From NCBI GenBank assembly GCA_027579435.1, contig JANBPK010001191.1, positions 62,001-126,000 on the forward strand: DNA of 64,000 bases, in the 5' to 3' direction. Every line of letters begins with the position of its first letter. Positions within the stretch are counted from its first letter, which is position 1. A model generated the notes under the pieces. It was not told the DNA's origin. It ran no database searches and saw only the letters and a program-made list of their open reading frames with translations. Below, one piece after another: positions 36,144-47,796 of this stretch. The DNA is from Candolleomyces eurysporus (taxonomy: Eukaryota; Basidiomycota; Agaricomycetes; Agaricales; Psathyrellaceae). Both the position numbers and the translations under genes were made by a program.

Positions 36144-38308
36144 ATGGCATCTCCTCCCTCCCCTCCCTCACTTGCTCCGCAAACTATTGCGGGGTCGCCC
36201 CACAACCAATCATTGCCTGAAAATTCGGGTGAACGCCCCCAGCTACAAGCTCGATCTAGCACCGTCACGGCGGTTATTCCTAGTGGCGACGACATACCTT
36301 CAAAAGACGACCTCGCCAACTCCCCAGAACGATCGACTCGCAGGGAGCGCATCAGGGACGATCTTCTCCTCCTCGTTTGCATTTTTCTCATGGTTGTCTG
36401 GCCATGGGCAGTCTTCGCCTTCGTCAAGGGGAAGAATGGTGTCCAGATGGACGGTCGACTCGCTGATATTTATCACGAGTATCCGCACGAAGTTGCCATC
36501 GTCGTCACGCAACTGGGCACTATTAACCGCCTTGCTGCGACCTTCCTACTCGGTAAGGTCGTGGTGAGGTTCGGCCAGGAGTTGATTGCCAGTGCTCACC
36601 ATGAGCGGGTCACTGTGTTCGGCGTGTCGGCGCTGATGGCCTTTCGCCATATGAGTTTGGTGTGGGGCTGGGGGCAGTCCAGACAGTTGGCGAAAGGGAA
36701 AGGTCGATTTTTCGTCGTAGTGTTGTTGCTTTTGTGCCTTGCCGCGTTGAGTATGATACCCTCGGGGACCGCTGGTCTAATTACTCCTGGAGAGTTTAAT
36801 AAGACGGCGGAACTCAAGGGAACAGAACTGGATTTTTTCTCGGAAGACGCTTCGTGTTTAGCATGGTTGGAAGCAAACAGAGTACGGAACAACTGCGATT
36901 GGAGGGTACGGGAAGTTCCTTACGCACGAAAGCTGCATTGATTTGACCAGCCTTTCTAGAGGTTCAGAGGAACGCAGTACACCACCTGTCTCGGGGAGAA
37001 TCAAATGTTCGACGTTCTCGATTCCGGGAGAGCCAACGTGAGTGGTTCCGGCCTTTGGTTATCACTTATCCTGATCGATCTCTGTGGTAGATGTTATCAG
37101 TCATCGGGATCGAGAATGGGACAAGCTCCTTGAACCAGCTTGGTGCGGAAGGCGGCATACGGTTCCTTGGCTCCGTCAAGGGCATTCTTCCCAATGGCCC
37201 GGACGGAGTTCCAGCTTTTAATTCCCTCGAGCCCTCGTTGAATCCATTCGCGGACCCGTCCATGCGCCGAGGAATGGTGTCGTACAACTACACCCTTATT
37301 CAGCAAGGTCTCGAAAGCACCATTAGCTGCAACTACGATACCTCCAGTCCCATTCGATATAACGCTGTCGAAGAGGCCGGGCCACGGATTTTTGCCTCGT
37401 CAGGATCCTGCGACCCGACCGCAGGGTTGGAAGATGTTTTAGAGGATGTAGGAGAGTACCCCACTCTGAACGTCAATAACGCTCTCACCTATTGGGCCTG
37501 CAAGCAGCGCCCCTTACCTGGCGCCCTGGACCCTACCTACTTCATCTACCTTAGGGGGAGGGTGAACTATGCGACGTCTATCGGGAATATCACTTGCACG
37601 GTGTCACCTATGCGCTCCCAGANTTTTTTCGGTGGATTATTTGTCACTTCGAGGCCATTTCGTCACAAAACCAGCGACAAACCTCGACCCGCAGTCCCCA
37701 CAACGAGCCACCTTCTCCCGGTATATCGAATGGGGACTCGTTGGGCTAGGTAATCTTATCTGGGAGGCCCAGAACTGGACCGCAAACCTCGTCGCCGAGG
37801 CCGTGTTCTCTTTCGGCGCGAAGTCCCTCGACCTATCTACATTCGAACCTAATCCAAAGTATCTGGAGCTATTCGAAGCCATGCTTCAAGGGGTTTTGGA
37901 GTACGAGGTGAGCACGCCTTCTGCCATCCCACTCTAGCAATAGGCTTCGCTAAACGTCTTCTCTATCCACAGGCGACGTATTCGCGGTTGATCTACTCGC
38001 TTGGCCCGGGGCCACCACAGACGTGCCTCCGCAACATCACAGGCTCAGTGAGCTACTCTGTGAGGGGTTGGTATATCAGCAACTCCTCCACCCAAGCGGG
38101 GCTCCTCTTACCCATGACGCTCATCAATCTCGCTTCCCTCGGCCTCCTCGTTGCGTGTTTCGTGATTGGGAAATTCGAGTATCGTTACGAGTTCGACGCG
38201 ACGGACAACGTATCGTTGCTGTCTGCGCTTGTTGAAGGTTCGAGGAGAGGAACGGATGGCACGATCGAGTGGGAGAACAAGGTTAGATATATTCCGGTCC
38301 ATTCTTAA
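36144..38308 (+). CDS. Unknown membrane protein, tandem copy 2
   Basis: Four exons (36144-36905, 36960-37037, 37091-37907, 37973-38308) encode 663 residues, provided the N at 37623 is dropped; exon 3 then equals the 816 nt of copy 1. The protein matches copy 1 almost throughout, with the same intron positions and phases, the same helices and the ectodomain ending YDTSSPI...NITC. Differences cluster in the N-terminal cytosolic part, which starts MASPPSPPSLAPQ and keeps only one repeat unit (SGDDIPSKD). The near-identity of introns as well as exons indicates a recent tandem duplication or ongoing gene conversion. Function is unknown. Confidence 0.82.
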
Positions 38309-39042
38309 CTTCTTCTAGTTTCTTTCCCTTGTTATTTCATCATAATGTCGCTTCCATCCTTCGCGCGATTACTTCCTGCCTCCTTTTGACGGTTCTCGAC
38401 TATGCTTCATGGTTCCCCATGCTTGTCGCAGTACACGATGTCTAGTTTATTATGCCTCGATGGCCTACCACACAACAGGCGGGCAACATATTTGAGAGTT
38501 TGAAAAGGCCCGATTTGCGCACATTTATATTGCCAATTTAACAAGTGTCCCCAATCATCTTTAGGCATCTGCGTATTTCAGAAGTAAACATGTCAGCCTG
38601 TTGCGAATCTCCTGGAGAAACATATGTTACCCTGGATGAGAACCGAAATTCATGAATGTCATGATTCCTTTTTCCCCTGATACATTTCGTGTTGACCCCT
38701 ACTTGTGCCAAGACGATGTGGAAGTGATATCGAAAGCAAAGTGAGACCCAAAGATAACGAAGTCAGCGGTCAGTTGGTAGAGAGGGGAAACGGATCGGTC
38801 GCCGGCCTTGACCAGAACACCTATCACATGCGAGATAATTCACCCTCCCGAGCTCGATGAACTGTTCATGTCTCCGAAAATCAAACGACATTGACTTGTT
38901 TGGTGTGCACTTAAGCCTGCGAACCTTGCGTATGGGAGTGAACAAATAATTTAAGATAGTCAAAAAACCAAAAGTATTTTAGGACGAAGTACTTTTGATT
39001 AAAATATAGATCGATGCGGCAAGGTTTCCGAAACGAAGGTGC
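38309..39042. other. Convergent intergenic interval
   Basis: This lies between the 3' ends of membrane copy 2 and Sec62. It starts with sequence shared with the 3' flank of copy 1, interrupted by about 250 bp absent there (roughly 38460-38710). No gene is seen. Confidence 0.4.
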
Positions 39043-39993
39043 CTACTCGTCGTCCTCTACCTCTTCGATGAGAGCGCCACCACGCGGTTTTGATGCAGCG
39101 GGTTCGTCGTCTTCTTCAACTTCTTCAATGAAGGCACCGCCGTTCTGCGTTGACGTGGGTTCGGCCTTGGATTTGCCCTTGGAAGAGGACTTCTCCTTTT
39201 TATCAGACTTCTTCTTCTTCGACTTCTTCTTGGGGAGGTCCCACTCCCATAGAGGAATGAATGAGTCGACCTAAGACCACGAGGAAGTGTTAGGGACCAT
39301 GCAACATGCAGGAGGAACGGAGTACTCACGAAGCCGACATCAGCGAATAGTTGAGGGAATATCCAGATACCGGGGCTAGCGACGACGACGGTGATGATAT
39401 AGAAAATTAACCGCACAATTGCGATAGCGAAGAACAACCCAATCAAGCCTAGCATCCCGATACTCAAATACCACACACCCAACCTCATGATGGGAGGCCA
39501 GAGCGGGAACATGACACCGGCGAGGAGGATGACAATCATAAGAACACCACCAGCGTATGTGGTCCATTGAGAGCCTTCATAGAACCAGGCGTAGTATTCC
39601 TTGGGCGCGAAGAGTTGTTCTGGGATGATTTGGAGAGCTTTGGGTGAGGACGAGGAGGAGCCAGTTGGTCCACCACGTTGGACGCGGAGGTAGAAGGCGA
39701 AGGCGTTTACGGCTTGGAGAATTGTGCTGGCTTCCTCCTCTGTTGTAATCTTGGGTACGCCCTTGAGCTTGGCGTAGGCCGGGGAGAGCAGGGCTTTAAT
39801 AGCAGATTTGCCTGCATGGTCGAGTTATGGTCAGAATAGTTGGAATATTGAGGAAATAGTGTAGCATACCCTTGAAGTAGTCTACTCGCTTTCCGTTGAG
39901 AGCGCCAACTCTGATTTTGAGGCCTGCGCCTCCTCCACGAAGGAAGTCGGCGATCTTCTTTACTTCTGGCGGGGCTTTGAGTTGCTGTTCCAT
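39043..39993 (-). CDS. SEC62: Sec62, ER protein translocation subunit
   Basis: Three exons (39993-39870, 39811-39330, 39270-39043) encode 277 residues. The N-terminus (PPEVKKIADFLRGG, then KRVDYFKGKSAIKALL) is the Sec62 cytosolic domain. Two close membrane helices follow at about residues 133-190 with a tight PLWPPIMRLGVW turn, as expected for this family. The C-terminal cytosolic tail is lysine-rich (KKKSKKKKSDKK) and then acidic. Sec62 joins Sec63, Sec71 and Sec72 at the Sec61 channel and drives post-translational import into the endoplasmic reticulum. The tail ends in a doubled motif, GGAFIEEVEEDDE and GGALIEEVEDDE, which looks like a recent small internal duplication. Confidence 0.93.
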
Positions 39994-40558
39994 AACGAGA
40001 GATGGAGTCTAGGGTATCTGTGCAATGATACAAGAGTATACAGGCCCAATGCTAGTCTTCATGAGTATTCGACTGTGCAATTGAGATTAATGGGACTTAC
40101 AGCAGAATATGAGGTGGGCGCGATGAAGTGAAGATGTGCTGGCTCGTCTCAACGTAGGTCATTTCACTTCCGACACGTCACAGCCATTATCAATTGTACA
40201 GCCACTGATGATCCATCAGTCCGCCAACGTGTCGCGCCGCTCCGCTCGCTCTCGCTTCCATCTGACCACCATGAGTAGGCAGGGGAATGCTTTCGTCCTT
40301 CCGAAAGAACGGTAGAAACTCTGACGATAGAGAACATATGTTTTTCTCACTTAACAGTGGTGCAATTTTCTTCCATCCGGCAGGCAGGTTCCCGAGTAGT
40401 TTCGAACCGTCACATGCATCACATGAGGCAGCCTCTTTGTTCTTGAATTCTGGAATGCGGGAGGATTCTCAGATATGCTGCGGGTTCCCGAGTTCATGAA
40501 CTCTATTATTTAGTATCAGGTCGAAGGGCAAGGGTGATTCATTCTTTGTTTCCCAAAC
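39994..40558. other. Divergent promoter region
   Basis: SEC62 (minus) and the DUF4139 gene (plus) start on opposite sides of this 565-bp interval, which must contain both promoters. No TATA box is obvious. No additional gene is supported. Confidence 0.4.
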
Positions 40559-42670
40559 ATGCCTGCTGGCTCCTCAGAACAACCCCCGTCTTATCCTAGT
40601 GCCCAGATAAAGATTGACTCCCAAACTGATAGCAAGATTATCAGCGTTCATCTGTATGGACGACGTGCAGAGGTCTCGAGGATCTATAAATTGAATCTCG
40701 CCACTGGGCAGACAGCTGTTACCATTACCGGCCTTCCAAACGGCTTGGACGAGCGCTCTATCAGGTACGTTACTGCCTGGTGGATATCTTCATTGCTCAA
40801 CTGTGAATTTTAGAGTCCATGGACGTGGAAATGCAACTATCCAGAACGTTACCACCTCCCGCGACTCGGGACCTCGCCCGTGGTCTACTCCAGCTTCCCA
40901 GACCTTGGTAGCACTCACCAAGAAGCAGGAAGCTCTCTCTCGAGAACTGAAACGCTTCGAGTCCACGTTATCTGGTCTTGAAACTTACCTCAGATCCCTG
41001 CGCCTAGAAGTCGTCGCTGCCGACATTTTGATGCCCACACTCGACAGCTATCACGATGCATATGGGAAATATGATGAGAAGAAGGCTAGTGTTCAAGAGG
41101 AGCTCGGCCAACTCAATGAAGAGATCACCAAGGAACGTTCGTCTCTGGAAGCACAGCGGACGAGCAGGCGACAGTGTCGTATGACGGCCACGATCAGCGT
41201 GTTCACCTCATCCGGCGGTGACGTGGAGATTCTCTTGATTTATGGTATTCGATCTCAACATGTCCTTCAATATCATCGTTGATAACCTGCCCTGTAGCCG
41301 TGCCCGACGCGAGCTGGACTCCATTCTACGACATTCGAATCAATACGGAAACCAAGGAGTCGCCAGTGGAGTTAGTTTACAAGGCTGCAATCCGACAGGA
41401 AACGGAGGAGGTCTGAATTTCTTTTGTGTTCATCGCGCGTTATATAACTCACTTGCATTCTGAATAGGATTGGAAAGACGCCCCAATTACTTTGGCTACT
41501 GCTACTCCAACAACTGGGCTGGAGCTTCCCAAATTGACTCCTTGGACCGTCTCCAGCACGGATAGGAACAGGCGACGCACTGACAGTCCTGCTGCCTATT
41601 CCCCGCGGAGGCGTTCCAGATCCAGATCTAGGAGTCGCAGCCCCGTCAGGAGGCATCGTGCCCAGGAAAGTCCCTGCTACAGTCCCCGATACAGTCCCCG
41701 ATCTCCCTCTCCTTTCTACGAGGTTGCGGCGGATGTCACATCTCAACAGGGTGTAAACGCGTTGTTCAAGGTTCCCGGAGTCATCACTATCCCGACTGAT
41801 GGAAGGGAGCATAATGTGACCATTGTGACGCTGGTTCCTGAAGCGAAGTTGTCTTGGTTCGCAATTCCGTGCGTTAGCGAGAAAGTTCATATAACCGTAT
41901 GTGCACTTTTTACCTGTAGAAAATTTTCGTGACTCACTTTCTTTTTATAGGCTAATGTCAAAAACTCGTCTGAATACACGCTACTCAGCGGTTCTTCGAA
42001 CGTTTATGTGGATGGCAGCTTCGTCGCGAAATCCAACCTCCCGCTTGTGAGTCCACAGGAGAGCTTCACCTGTCCTCTTGGGTATGTCATCTTGCACCAT
42101 ATCATCGAACTAAGCTGATTATCTATGTCTCAAAGCCTCGACCCATCCATCCGAATAACGTACCACCCCCGCATCAAGCAAGCGTCAGCGTCAGGTCTGA
42201 TAAGCAAAACTTCGTCGACGTCTTTCGACCAACGAATCACCGTTCATAATACCAAAACCATATCTGTCAAGAATCTCAAGATCCTCGACCACATACCGGT
42301 ATCGCAGGACTCGCAGATCAGTGTCAAACTGATAACTCCTTCTTTGACTTTACCTTCCCCGAGTCAGATCAAGCAAAGCGGAAGCTCTGGCGCCAGCATC
42401 GGGGCCGGACCGACCTCCCCAGGGTCGAACAGCAGTGACTCTCCGTCGATCAGGAAACAAACTGCGAAAATTGCGACTCCAGTTAAAATTGGCTCGGGAA
42501 TCATTGCGCAGTGGGAGGGTGCTGATGATATTAATGGCTCTGGGTGGCATTTAGGGAGGGACGGACAGATTGCTTGGATTTTTAGTGGGTTGGCATCCCA
42601 ACAAAAGGTGGATTTGTCGTTGGCGTGGGAGGTGTCGGCGCCGAGCCAAGTGGTGGTTTTCGGACTATAA
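40559..42670 (+). CDS. DUF4139 (mucoidy-inhibitor A-like) domain protein
   Basis: Six exons (40559-40764, 40814-41244, 41298-41410, 41468-41896, 41951-42081, 42136-42670) give 614 residues without a break. The N-terminal part holds the DUF4140-type start (TDSKIISVHLYGRRAEVSR) and a coiled coil (residues about 100-190). The DUF4139 core then shows its hallmarks ASWTPFYDIRI, DWKDAPITLATATP and a final WEGADDINGSGW. Homologues occur from bacteria to animals; their biochemical role is not established. A repeat of Arg-Ser and Ser-Pro dipeptides (RRSRSRSRSPVRR) sits in a linker near residue 285. The 3' end of this gene was copied downstream at 46.43 kb. Confidence 0.88.
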
Positions 42671-43752
42671 CTTCAGTGTATATGTGCAACTCAGAGTACG
42701 AATATGTTGTCACCGGCATATCGATCGTTGCGTTAAATGTAACGTTATGCTAAAAAATCAAATACGAAACCCAGTCTTGTCGGGTTACGTGGAATGCAGA
42801 TATACAGGTACGTAAATTCGCTACGTTCATGAATTGCTTTGGAGGAGCCCCCTTTCAGGGTTTCGTGGGCTCCAAGCCCGAGTTGGCCGGCGCCAGGATG
42901 TTTGCTTTGATGCGCACGAGATCGGGAGTGTGTAACGTGTTATGGAAAGCTTGCCTCCTTGGAGCTAAAAATGGAAAGCGTACTGCCATTCCTGAACGTC
43001 TATGTCAGCAAACAGCGGTGTTAATCAAGTGCCGTTCGCATTGCACAGTGACCGGAAGTTCAGTCAGCCGTTCCGAATTCCCGAGCAGCCGTGATTGAAC
43101 TGACCTTCGACACATCGCTTTGTCATTCTGCTGTGAAGATCCCCGCCGGTTAAAATTGTTCATGAGATCTGGATTTAGAAGCAGGCGCCAATTTGGATCT
43201 GGATCGTCGTCAAAGTACTCTCAAGCAGTCAGCTTGCTGGCCCCCTTCGATGAGAATATGCCCTGCTTGTCATGCAGCTTTCAACTCTCTTATGCTCCTT
43301 GTAATCTGCATTTCAATGAATATCAGCTAGCTCAAGGACCCCAGTGGATCAATGCTCTCCAGCAATGGACCAGAGGCCACTACAACATGAAGTATAACCG
43401 ATATATCCCGCGGTTTAAGCTGTTTCTGACCCCTTCCGGCCTCCCTGCACCTTAGCTTGAAGTTTGACTGTCAAGATCATTTGTGGTGGTAGTAATGCCA
43501 TGACTTTATCTCATATTTACATAGTCCATATACTGTCAACGCTGTCGTAGCTTAATTTGTAGCAACAAACATGCAATAGTACCTCCCTCTACTGTATACC
43601 TAAACCTCTACGGTGCGACTAACATAAAAATTACCTGAAAAAATCCACAGAGTGAAAGCTACATCTATTCCAGGACTGAAAACCACTGCGCCGAAGGCAC
43701 AGAAAATTGACATACTTGGCCCTAAGCCCTAAGCTAACCGGAACCCGAAGCC
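42671..43752. other. 3' flank of DUF4139 gene, part of tandem duplication unit A
   Basis: Much of 42680-43540 has a diverged counterpart at 46550-47415. Open frames here are short and not conserved between the copies, so no gene is called. The direct repeat CCCGAAGCC at 43744-43752 is the left target-site duplication of the MITE. Confidence 0.55.
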
Positions 43753-44027
43753 TTACAGCTAACACGAAAACGATAGACCAGATTTCACTTTGCTCGCATT
43801 TTGATATTTGTTTACTTTTGGAGCGTCACAAACAAACATGGTCCGCGCACCATGCCAAATCCGGCGTACCTCCAGGTCACTAGCGCGATGCCAATCACAC
43901 AGGTCGCCCCTCCGCGTCAACATCCCGAATTGATTGTTTGGTTGGTTGCGTCACTGCTCCACAACTAAACAAATATCAAAAGGCGAACAAAGTGATATCT
44001 GGTCTATCGTTTTCGTGTTAGCTGTAA
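43753..44027. mobile_element. MITE with long terminal inverted repeats, Mutator-like
   Basis: A 275-bp element is bounded by inverted repeats of about 85-90 bp. The left arm starts TTACAGCTAACACGAAAACG at 43753; the right arm ends with its complement at 44027. Over the first 72 positions only about five mismatches are seen. It is flanked by the identical 9-bp direct repeat CCCGAAGCC (43744-43752 and 44028-44036). Nine-base target duplications with long inverted repeats are characteristic of Mutator-like elements. There is no coding capacity, so it is non-autonomous. The paralogous duplication unit at 47.4 kb lacks it. Confidence 0.85.
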
Positions 44028-44169
44028 CCCGAAGCCCTCAGCCCTAAACCTAAAACGCGGGCCCTGGGCCGCGCACAAGCGCGCGGAGTTTGCCGTAGGA
44101 AGAAGCCTCCATGGTGTGGTGCAGTGGGTGGGCGGGGACGAATTCCTGCACCAAAACCTAAGCATCGGG

Positions 44170-44530
44170 TGGCTTACACACTGATCCTGGAAGTTTTACC
44201 CCGTGGATTGACTAGAGTCTTCCTACTATTACCTCATTGGTCGGAGATGGGGAGCTATAAAAACTAGGATGGAGAAGAATTTTGCAGAGTCGTCCATTTA
44301 CACGGACAGAAGCGGGGAAAACACATCGATCGATCATCGGACTTGAGTCTGTCGTGCGTCTATCATGTATTCATGGAGGCAAATAAAGAAACTGGACGCG
44401 CAATCCACTTTCGTGTTTTTGCTGACATTTGCTTACACACTGCTCCTAGAAGTTTTGCATTGTGGATCCACTAGTAGAGTTTTCTTACTATCGCCTCTTC
44501 TGTCGGAGATGGGCAGCTATAAAACCTTAT
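44170..44530 (+). promoter_or_regulatory. Two tandem TATA promoter modules
   Basis: Two modules of about 95 bp (ending near 44262 and 44524), about 264 bp apart, share GCTTACACACTG, TTTT...GTGGAT and GTCGGAGATGG, then GCTATAAAA. The second TATA box (44518) lies 76 nt before the ATG of the first DUF6533 gene. The first (44256) has no ATG at that distance. Confidence 0.7.
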
Positions 44531-44593
44531 GAGCGGATTGGACCATCCAAAACCCCTCCGCTCGTCCCTTTCACTTTGTGATTTGCGGTTTAT

Positions 44594-46231
44594 ATGCACT
44601 CGGCGATTACCGCCCTTACCGTTGACATCACAAGATCGCTTCACCGGTTCCAGACCACCAAAGTCAGTGCGCTGAAGTGTACAGATGTCGTCTTTTCCAA
44701 ATCGCTTAGATCGCTGGATATTTTGCAGTACTCCAATGGTGAGCGTGATGATGGTTGGAGTCCTCGAGTTGCTAACCATCTACCACCTCCAGTAGCATCT
44801 CTCGTTTATCTCATCGCCGAATCCTTCCAGACGTTAGAATCGGAGGCTCGTCGTCCACTATCGTCGACCTTACCATCGGCGTGTTTATCAATAATTTACT
44901 TCGAACTAGGTCGAGTACATGTGGGACCAGAAATTTGGCGCAGTGACCACAGTATTCATGGCGACACGGTACTTCGGATTCTTGAGTATTTCATTACTCT
45001 TTGTCTGTAAGTGACTCCTCATGAGTCGTACCTCTTCTGAGTCATTGGGGAACTGACTAGGAAATGGTGTATGCACAGATCTGTTCGGTTCCAACCTGAC
45101 TCCGAAGGTATGAACAGGATCAACACCATATTTTGCTTCCGCCGTGGAGCATCGTCTACTTACACTGGAACCTAGACTTGCACGCTGGTGTATGGGCTAA
45201 GTTTATGTAAATGGGATTTGTGAGCCTTCTCACCCGAAGCTGACTCGTGGCGTCTTAAAGTTTTCATAGCGATGAGCACCGCATCCGCGGACGCTATTAT
45301 GTTCCTGCGGATATACGCGTTGGCTCAAAGATGCAAGACCATGTCTATTTATCTTCCTGTGCACTATGTCGTACGGCATTGATTCTTATCCTAAAACATG
45401 GTACCACAGCTGACGAGTTGCTTCCCTTCCAGATTGTTTATGGCACATTCTTTTCCGTTCTCGCTTACGACCTGAGCGATACCAAATGTCAGTGTAATCC
45501 CCAAACATTCCTTTCCGGCCTTCTGTACGCAGCATGAACTAACGCAAAGCGAGCTCTAGTCGTGCTATCACCGTATCCAAATGACATACCTTGTATGCCC
45601 TTTGGTAGAGATACTAGAAGAATTATGGTAACAGTTATAGTGATGTTAATTAATCTTGTCGGTGAGCATTTTTCCTGATTTCGTCGATATGTAAAGTTCT
45701 ACTGATGCTCCTTAATCTCTTCATGCGGTAGTCGCATGTATCCTTACTCTGTGGTATGGCCGCCGCAACTATAGACACTTAAGCAGTCCTCTCCTGGATA
45801 TATTCTACGTTGACGGGACTATCCACTTGTTCATAATGGGAGGTGAGTAGTCGTCTCCGGCAACTCTGACATTCACATTGCCCTACTCCAGCTGATTGGG
45901 ATTACGTATCAGTCATCAACGCGGGATGCATTGCCACCCTCTCAGGGCCGGTACGCCATAACGACCCTGAACTATCAGTTTCTCACTAACTCGAGTTGTA
46001 TTTCTCCAGGTAGAATACCAATTTCTTCTAATGGGGTGGGCCATCGTTACTTCAAAACAAAGATTCTTGATCGTAGTTAACATCCCTTCCAGCTTTCACC
46101 AGACGGCTCATTCTACGCTCACCAGCAGGATAATGCTTCAGACGCGTGAGATTGGTTACGGAGATTGCACGACCGGTGAACTGAGTCTCAGCACGTTTAT
46201 CACCACAATTCCTGCTTTTGATGGGAATTAA
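44594..46231 (+). pseudogene. DUF6533 seven-helix membrane protein, copy 1, disabled
   Basis: Comparison with copy 2 at 47.8 kb shows the same many-exon gene. The start (HSAITALTVDITRSL), the segment VEYMWDQKFGAVTTVFMATRY and the end (FHQTAHSTLTSRIMLQTREIGYG) all match. DUF6533 proteins are a large basidiomycete family with seven predicted membrane helices and unknown ligand or function. Two defects are visible. The intron donor after FQTLESE is GCTCGT where copy 2 has GTTCGT. A TGA at 45535-45537 interrupts the exon beginning IVYGTFFSVL where copy 2 has TCC. Unless the fungus splices around this exon, the protein would be cut after the central helices. Confidence 0.7.
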
Positions 46232-46429
46232 ACCAGTAATCAGCATGAGCGCAAGTCTTTTGTAATCTTCAAATATTACGGTTCAAGACGAACTTGTGTA
46301 TCCGAATTGGGTCCAAACTTCAAAGAGCTCGATGGCTGTCATTGTTTAAAACCGGTCCGCTATGTGACGTTGCGACTTAAATGAAAGTTGCCTCAGGAGT
46401 TACAGCGCAGAGCTGATGATGCTATTGGT

Positions 46430-46543
46430 TCTGGATGGCATTCATGGAGGGACGGACGGATTGCGCGAATCTTTAGTGGGTGAATTTTTCGCCGGCATGG
46501 GAAGTGTCGGTACCAAGCCAGGTGGTGGTTTGGGGACTGTAAA
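46430..46543 (+). pseudogene. Fragment of DUF4139 gene 3' end
   Basis: This 114-bp stretch repeats the last codons of the DUF4139 gene (42513-42670), with recognisable GCTGATGATG, GGATGGCATT and GGACGGACGGATTG segments. A shortened middle and shifts destroy the frame. It marks the left edge of duplication unit B. Confidence 0.75.
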
Positions 46544-46549
46544 CTGGGT

Positions 46550-47700
46550 GTAGATGGGGAGTTCAGAGGAAGAACACGCTATTGCCTCAACGGTATATCG
46601 GTCATTCCATCGAGTGTAACACGTTATGCTAGCAAATGGTAAATATGCACGCGGCTCACTCTCTTCCAGGAGCCATGCGGGATACCTCGGTCCTTAGCAT
46701 TGACCATGCGCCACAGGTCGTTGAAACGACCATCTGCACATTTGGTTTGTCATTCTAATGAAGGGCCACACTGGACAAAAATTATTCATGAGATTGATTT
46801 AGATACAGGCCCAAATTTGGATTTGCTATCGGCGATCGCTGTCGATCGCCTGCGATTCGGCTTAGGGGTCCGACCTCGAGCAAGGACTCGAGGTGAAGCT
46901 TCTTCTCCACTTGAGCTGAATCCTCGGCTCCTCTCAAGCAGTGAGGCTGCCCCTTTCGGTGAGAGCACGTCTTGCATGCAGCTTTCCCTCTTGTGCTCCT
47001 TCCAATCTGCAAATCCATGGCATATCAGCTAGCACAAGGACCTCAGTGGCTCAATTCTCTCTCCCGCGCTCAACCCAGTGACATCAGTATTAGTAAACCT
47101 AATTTTTTGGTACTTTTTCGCGCTCTTTCAAGCGTTCTCACACGCCGAAAAGCTAGAAGCTGATGATTTTGGCAACAAGCTCTGCCAAGTTTAGCAGGGG
47201 ACTGACCCGAAAAAGCGCAAAAGAGCAAAAGTAAACTGCCAGTTTCCTGATGGGCGCGGCCGCCAAGTCGCGTCGGTTCTCCTGTTACCTAGCCGAAATT
47301 AGCCAAGCATAGCTGACATGCTGGGCTCAAGGTGTCTCTCCGCATCTTAGCCTGAGATTTGGCGGTCAGTGCAATTCCATGACCTTATCTCTATGGCTAT
47401 ACGTTCCATACTGCGCGCTGGGCACTACCAGCTATCGCATCTCTCGCATGCCAAGAATCCTTGGCCTCGCAAGGTAATCAGGATGGATTTTCGCAGAGTT
47501 GTCCATTTCCTCGGACAAACGGAAGCAAATAAAATGCAGGTCGATCATCGGACACTGTGAGGAACTGTCATTCTTCCGTCGGGCGTCTATCATGCTTTCA
47601 AGCTGATAACAAAGCTGAACGAGCAATACACTTTTGTCTGTGCTGACGTTTACTTACGCACTGGTCATGGGGGTTCTAGAGTCCTCCTACTATCGCCTCA
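46550..47700. repeat. Duplication unit B, non-coding part
   Basis: The region repeats 42680-43540 and 44270-44500 of unit A in order, without the MITE. About 230 bp near 47085-47320 have no match in unit A and contain a weak imperfect inverted repeat (CTTTTTCGCGCTC versus GAAAAAGCGCAAAAGAG). No gene is supported here. Confidence 0.6.
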
Positions 47701-47720
47701 TCAGTTGGAGATGGGGCAGC

Positions 47721-47727
47721 TATAAAA
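47721..47727 (+). promoter_or_regulatory. TATA box of DUF6533 copy 2
   Basis: TATAAAA lies 76 nt upstream of the ATG at 47797, exactly the spacing seen for copy 1 (44518 to 44594). The surrounding GGAGATGGGGCAGC is shared with both unit-A modules. Confidence 0.7.
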
Positions 47728-47796
47728 CCCTGCGAGCAGATCGGAAAACTCATAACCCGTCTTCTCGTTGTTTTCGACTCCGCGATCTGTGTTGGT

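Noticed and set aside
43715..43740. CCCTAAGCCCTAAGC resembling telomere repeats
   Set aside because: Only two or three degenerate units next to the MITE; no array and no sign of a chromosome end.
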